Below are positions 59,474 through 64,000 of a DNA stretch of 64,000 nucleotides, in pieces. The translations under genes and the position numbers were made by a program. Positions within the stretch are counted from its first letter, which is position 1, and each line of letters begins with the position of its first letter. A model generated the notes under the pieces. It made no database searches and was not told where the DNA came from. It was given only the letters and a program-made list of their open reading frames with translations. This DNA comes from Brugia malayi (Eukaryota; Nematoda; Chromadorea; Rhabditida; Onchocercidae): contig NW_025062477.1 of assembly GCF_000002995.4 (NCBI RefSeq), forward strand, positions 2,188,001-2,252,000. The letters are read 5' to 3'.

Positions 59474-62400
59474 TAGCACATAATGGTTAGCAGTGACAAA
59501 AGCGCATAAAGACAAAAACGCATGGTATCTTGTATACCGTATTCAGTTAAACAATTACAACAATAATTAACCGTATCTATTTTAATAACTAACCATATTC
59601 AGTTTAATAACTACATATATGATCGATAATTTTAGACCAAATTTCTTTCAATATTTTTTTCTTCTTTCTTTGACTGCAAAAATGGGATGATTATATTTTT
59701 GATCATTTTTGAATTTTTAACCATTGTTAAACAAAATATTTTAAAGTTAACCAAACAGTCTAGCAGTTATATCACAAATGTAATCATACAATTATGAAGG
59801 AAAGAAAAATGTATTAAATATGTTGAAGTGGTGGTAAATTAATATTTCAAATTTCATTGTAGCAAATTTTAGTGCTATTTTAAGCAACAACAATTTATAT
59901 TTAATGCTAACGATTTCATTCATATCTGGCTATTATAATAATAATATACATGGTAGTGATGAATGATAATGATAATAATAATTAATAATATTAACAATAA
60001 TAATAATAATAATAAATAATAGTAATGGCAATGCTAATGGTAAATAATCAGTTACAATAATTTTAGATAAAGTAATTCAACTGTACCAGTGCTGTAAATA
60101 ATTTTATAAATTATTATTTATAATAAGAATTCTGTTTTTGCTTGTTTGCATGGTGTTGTTGATTACTGTTATCACAACCTGCTATCATTCACCACAAATT
60201 ATCTATCATACATATGAATATTAAAAACATGTACTATCATTAAAAAATGTAGTATCTTTGCTTTTTTTCTTTTTTTTTTTCTGTAGATATTTTAACTATT
60301 TGAAGTTTTCCAACCTTATGAAGGTCATCAAAATCATTTAAAATTCAAACATTTTGATAGTTAAAGGAAATAGTAAACAAATACATTGGTAAGGTAGGAA
60401 ATGGTAAACTGATCATTTGAAGAATGTAACAATTATTTGCTGTAAATATATAAATCTATCTATCAAACCATTTGTTAGTTATTTGAAATGCGGAAAAGAA
60501 TAGAGAAGGGGAAAAGGGAAGTGAAAACAAGAAATGAAAAAAGAGGTAAAATAGGATAAGGTTGATTTAATTGCGCGAGAATAACTTTCATCTTTACAAG
60601 GTCACCTTGAACACAAATACAAACGTTCTATTATAATTTGATTGAACTTCCATCTCTCATTTTTAATCCTACTTCACCTCAACTTCATTTGCTAACAAAA
60701 CAAACAACCTATAATTAAATAATTTCGAACACAATTTATATCTAATACATTTAAAAGTTTACTTTTCTCAAAATGTGTGGTTCTGTTTCCTTTTTTTTTT
60801 GTTTTTTTTTTTTTTTTTTTTTTTATTCATTTCAAGTAGTTAGTATGAATTTAAACTGAAAAGTTAACAAATATAATTTGTTATAATTTTATGATTTTCT
60901 CATTTCCTTCATTCTTCATTTCGCTTTTGTTTTTGTTTTTCGTTTTTGAAAAAGAAAAATCAAATAAATGAATTTCCTTTTCTCTATGTTTCCTAATTAT
61001 TCGCTTTTATATTTTGATATTATCATCAGATTATAACTGATAAGAGTAATTGAAATAGCAAAGTAAGCATACTGAAACAATGAAAATATTTCCACACATG
61101 GGTATCTCTCTCTCTCTCTGTGTTTGCATGTGTGTCCAGTTTATCAGTTTATGAATGCATGCACCACCAGCTGTTCATGCAGCTGCAGCTGCACTTCATT
61201 CAAATTCTTCAACATTACTTATTTTCCTCCTGCAGTAACCATTTATTCATATTACACAACTGCAAACACATCTGTACCAAGCGAAAATGATTGTATCAAA
61301 AGCTTTAAGCTATTATCACAAACTGACAATTTTCAATTTTTAATCCATATGTTAGCCATATGAAAAAAAATTTCTATATTAAAGGTTTAATTTTAAAATA
61401 AAATTTCAATGTTATATATGTATAATTTAAAATTTTGGAATAATTAATTACATTAATATGCATATTATATACGAATGCAAGTACTTCATTTACGTTTCAC
61501 ATACATAAATATAATTAGATTATTTAATTACAAATTTTTTTTTTTTTTTTTTTGGGATTATTTCACTTCATAGACTAATATTAAATAAAAAAATCTCAAG
61601 AAATTATAAGAAAATAAATATTAAAATATAAAAAAAAGCATTATCTTTTCATCTTTCATACAGTTAAATAAATTAAACTGAATAAATGATGCGATGTATT
61701 TCTAAATAAAATCAGTTTGAATTTGTCGATAGCAAATTTTCATAGCTGAAAAATGGTAAATAAATGTTAGATAAGCTGTAGATGAAGTTAATCAAAAATC
61801 AATTATGCTAAATTGTCATTTTCAACTATCATTCTTCATCCTATTCGCTTCATTTCATTTAAACGAATGATTTGTGATCGAAGCATTTCACATTGAAGGT
61901 AGTTGCAGAAAAGCAAACAAAAAAAAAAAACAAAATTGAATTATCGAAAAAAAATTCACCCAACCATTTGCCATAATTAATTTTAGAAAATGGAAAATTC
62001 TACAAAATTTTTCAAGAAATTCTGTAATTCTTTCTTTTAATTCATTTTGCCATTTTTTATCTTTTACTATAAATAGATTTTAAAAATAAATAAATATATA
62101 TATATAAAATAAATATATATTTAAAAATATGTTTGACTAAATATTGAACAATCTCAATATTTGCAGAATTAATTTAATATTCCAGTTTGCAGAATTTCAT
62201 ATCAAAAATATAAAGGTGAGAGGAAAAAAAAAAACCATATCTGTCTGTTAAAATTCTAATTTTCATGATATATACACTCCCTAATTCATTTACTTATTAT
62301 TTTTTTCTTTCTAACTTTCAAATTGCTAATAAATTTAAGTTTGTGTAAATTTATTCTTTAATATGCTCAAAGTTCGTGCAAAACTTTTCAAACAATTCAT

Positions 62401-63037
62401 GAATCAAATCACTATGATAATTGATAATATCTTTAATGTTCATACTTCTCTATGAAAATCCTTTTTTTTTTTTTTTTTTGATATTATAAATATTAATGGT
62501 TGCGTGTTGAATTTCTGACTTTAACGGAAATTGCATATTATTTAATTGAAATATTAATTTTTCATTTTTGCAAAATTGCTATCAAATTTTAATGAACAGT
62601 TAAATGGTGAATGTATGTATGTATATAAAAAATATTCCTTTATGTTAAGTTTTTATATTTGTACACTAAAAAGAATTATTATTATTATTATTGCTATTAT
62701 CATTATTATTAATTATTACAGTTATTGTCATATGTATATAAAGAATTATTCACCGATGTAATTCGCATACAATAAACATTAAAATAGAGATAATTTCATG
62801 CAATATAATCATTATTTTTGCAATAAAGTGATACAACAAATAATGTAAAACAGCAAATTTTTATTATTTTTATTGTCTCACTTTTAAATTGAATTGAATT
62901 GAATTATGCAAATAAATATTATTGTTGCGGTAAAAAATACAACAAATACACACAGAGCACATAGATCATACATATACCCACCTGTTAATGTGCCATTAAG
63001 CTAAATTAAATTAATAAATTAAGTAACAATACATGAT

Positions 63038-63040
<3 letters not shown>

Positions 63041-63078
<38 letters not shown>
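63041..63078. repeat. (AT)19 microsatellite
   Basis: Pure AT run, followed by a stretch of tgtatac/acgtacgtg-type palindromic words up to about 63155. Confidence 0.95.
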
Positions 63079-63081
<3 letters not shown>

Positions 63082-64000
63082 GAACAAAAAAGGTATATAC
63101 CTGCTGCACGTGAGTATGCATGTATACGTATACACGTACGTGAAAACATATGTATATGCATTTTTCTCTTAAGTAATTAAACAGTGAATAGTGGATAAAA
63201 GGTAAACATTTATTTTTTTTTTATCAAATATTGCCTTAAAATGACATTCCCTTTTACCAGTAATGTAAAGAAAGATATTTTAAGGATATCGTAAATTGTT
63301 TGATATCATTTCCATGTTCGTACCATCAATATTTGTCGACAAAAGCAACGGGTGGTACATTTAATTCAATCATTTTGCTCTCATTCATTCTTGATTTTAA
63401 CAATTACTAAATCTAAAAATGTTGCAATTTATTCTTATCGTAAGTATCCCTACATGGGGTACTACAATGATATATTATTTGGTAACCAAAAGGGAAAAAC
63501 TGGTTAGTCGTCATGTCATCTTGATGAACAATTTATTATATCATTTAAGTCAATAGGTTAATCACTAGTTATCTTCTATTATCAAAAATGAAAAAAAGAG
63601 GATGGCATTATGTAATGATAATCAAATCATTTTCGACCATATTTTGCTTGTTTTTTGATAAAAATAAAAATTAATGAATATAAACTGTGTACAATTTAAT
63701 TCATTTTTATTCTTTTAATCATATTTTTTTTTTTTGATAATTATTAATAATTCAGATTCATAATATTTAAGCAATTATACAATATTTGGAAATTTGAATT
63801 TAAAAACTGATTAACTTTCCCATGCAAAAGATAATAATTGGATATATCTATATTAACAATTTTAAAAAAAGAGAAATCCCTTGATCCATGCAAAAAGTTT
63901 GTCATAATATTTTGCATAATGTACATTTTATTGTTGTCTAAATTAATAACCTTTTCATCATTTTTTTTTTTTTTTTTTACAATCTTTTATTCTTTCTAAT

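Larger units (their letters stand above)
57602..64000. other. 6.4-kb region downstream of CDC5L without a supported gene
   Basis: No coding region with homology is seen on either strand. It contains the CDC5L 3' UTR, AT runs at 57849-57866 and 63041-63078, a GCA run at 59458-59473, an AAT-type tract near 59935-60015 and many T homopolymers. Less AT-biased islands at about 59280-59520, 61120-61320 and 63300-63520 might hold exons, RNAs or regulatory DNA of a gene extending beyond the window. Confidence 0.5.

Noticed and set aside
61124..61363. 79-codon frame with a Cys/Ser run
   Set aside because: It has no ATG at its start, the Cys/Ser run comes from a CTGCAG-type simple repeat, and no splice partners or homology were seen.

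Overview
This is a eukaryotic window, very AT-rich and full of long A/T homopolymers. It carries spliced protein genes with nematode-style short T-rich 3' splice sites (ttttcag/ttttag), often placed right in front of the start codon as expected for spliced-leader trans-splicing. The gene set and intron style suggest a parasitic clade III nematode, most likely a filarial worm, but I cannot name the species. No bacterial genes, tRNA, rRNA, CRISPR array or recognisable transposon was seen.

Layout: (1) 0.8-4.4 kb (+), a complete actin-related protein 3 gene (Arp2/3 complex; arx-1/ACTR3), 10 exons. (2) 6.8-8.0 kb (+), a complete dynactin p25 gene (DCTN5), 4 exons. (3) 10.0-24.8 kb (-), a three-exon gene for a predicted secreted, GPI-anchored, ten-cysteine three-finger (activin-receptor/Ly6-like) protein. 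Its Ser/Thr/Gln/Asn-rich stalk is built largely from trinucleotide repeats, and its 10.4-kb first intron holds a 51-bp minisatellite of about 16 copies. (4) 24.8-31.6 kb, a repeat-rich gene-poor stretch. (5) 31.6-34.9 kb (-), an unrecognised coiled-coil-type protein in about six exons. (6) 34.9-38.1 kb, a divergent intergenic region with an 18-bp repeat island. (7) 38.1-57.6 kb (+), four genes head to tail: the LEM-3/ANKLE1 nuclease, a TTC14-like S1/TPR protein, a p31comet (CMT-1/MAD2L1BP)-like protein and CDC5L. (8) 57.6-64 kb, no supported gene.

Exon structures were assembled by hand from reading-frame continuity, splice consensus and homology. All introns of the six recognised genes keep phase, which is the main support for the models. 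Two of those introns need GC-AG splicing. The four-gene block joins chromatin-bridge cleavage, spindle-checkpoint/HORMA remodelling and pre-mRNA splicing. Shared strand and close packing make an operon thinkable, but the intergenic gaps (0.8-1.7 kb) are long for one. The region with most novelty is the GPI-anchored surface-protein gene and its intron. I found no clearly new molecular system.
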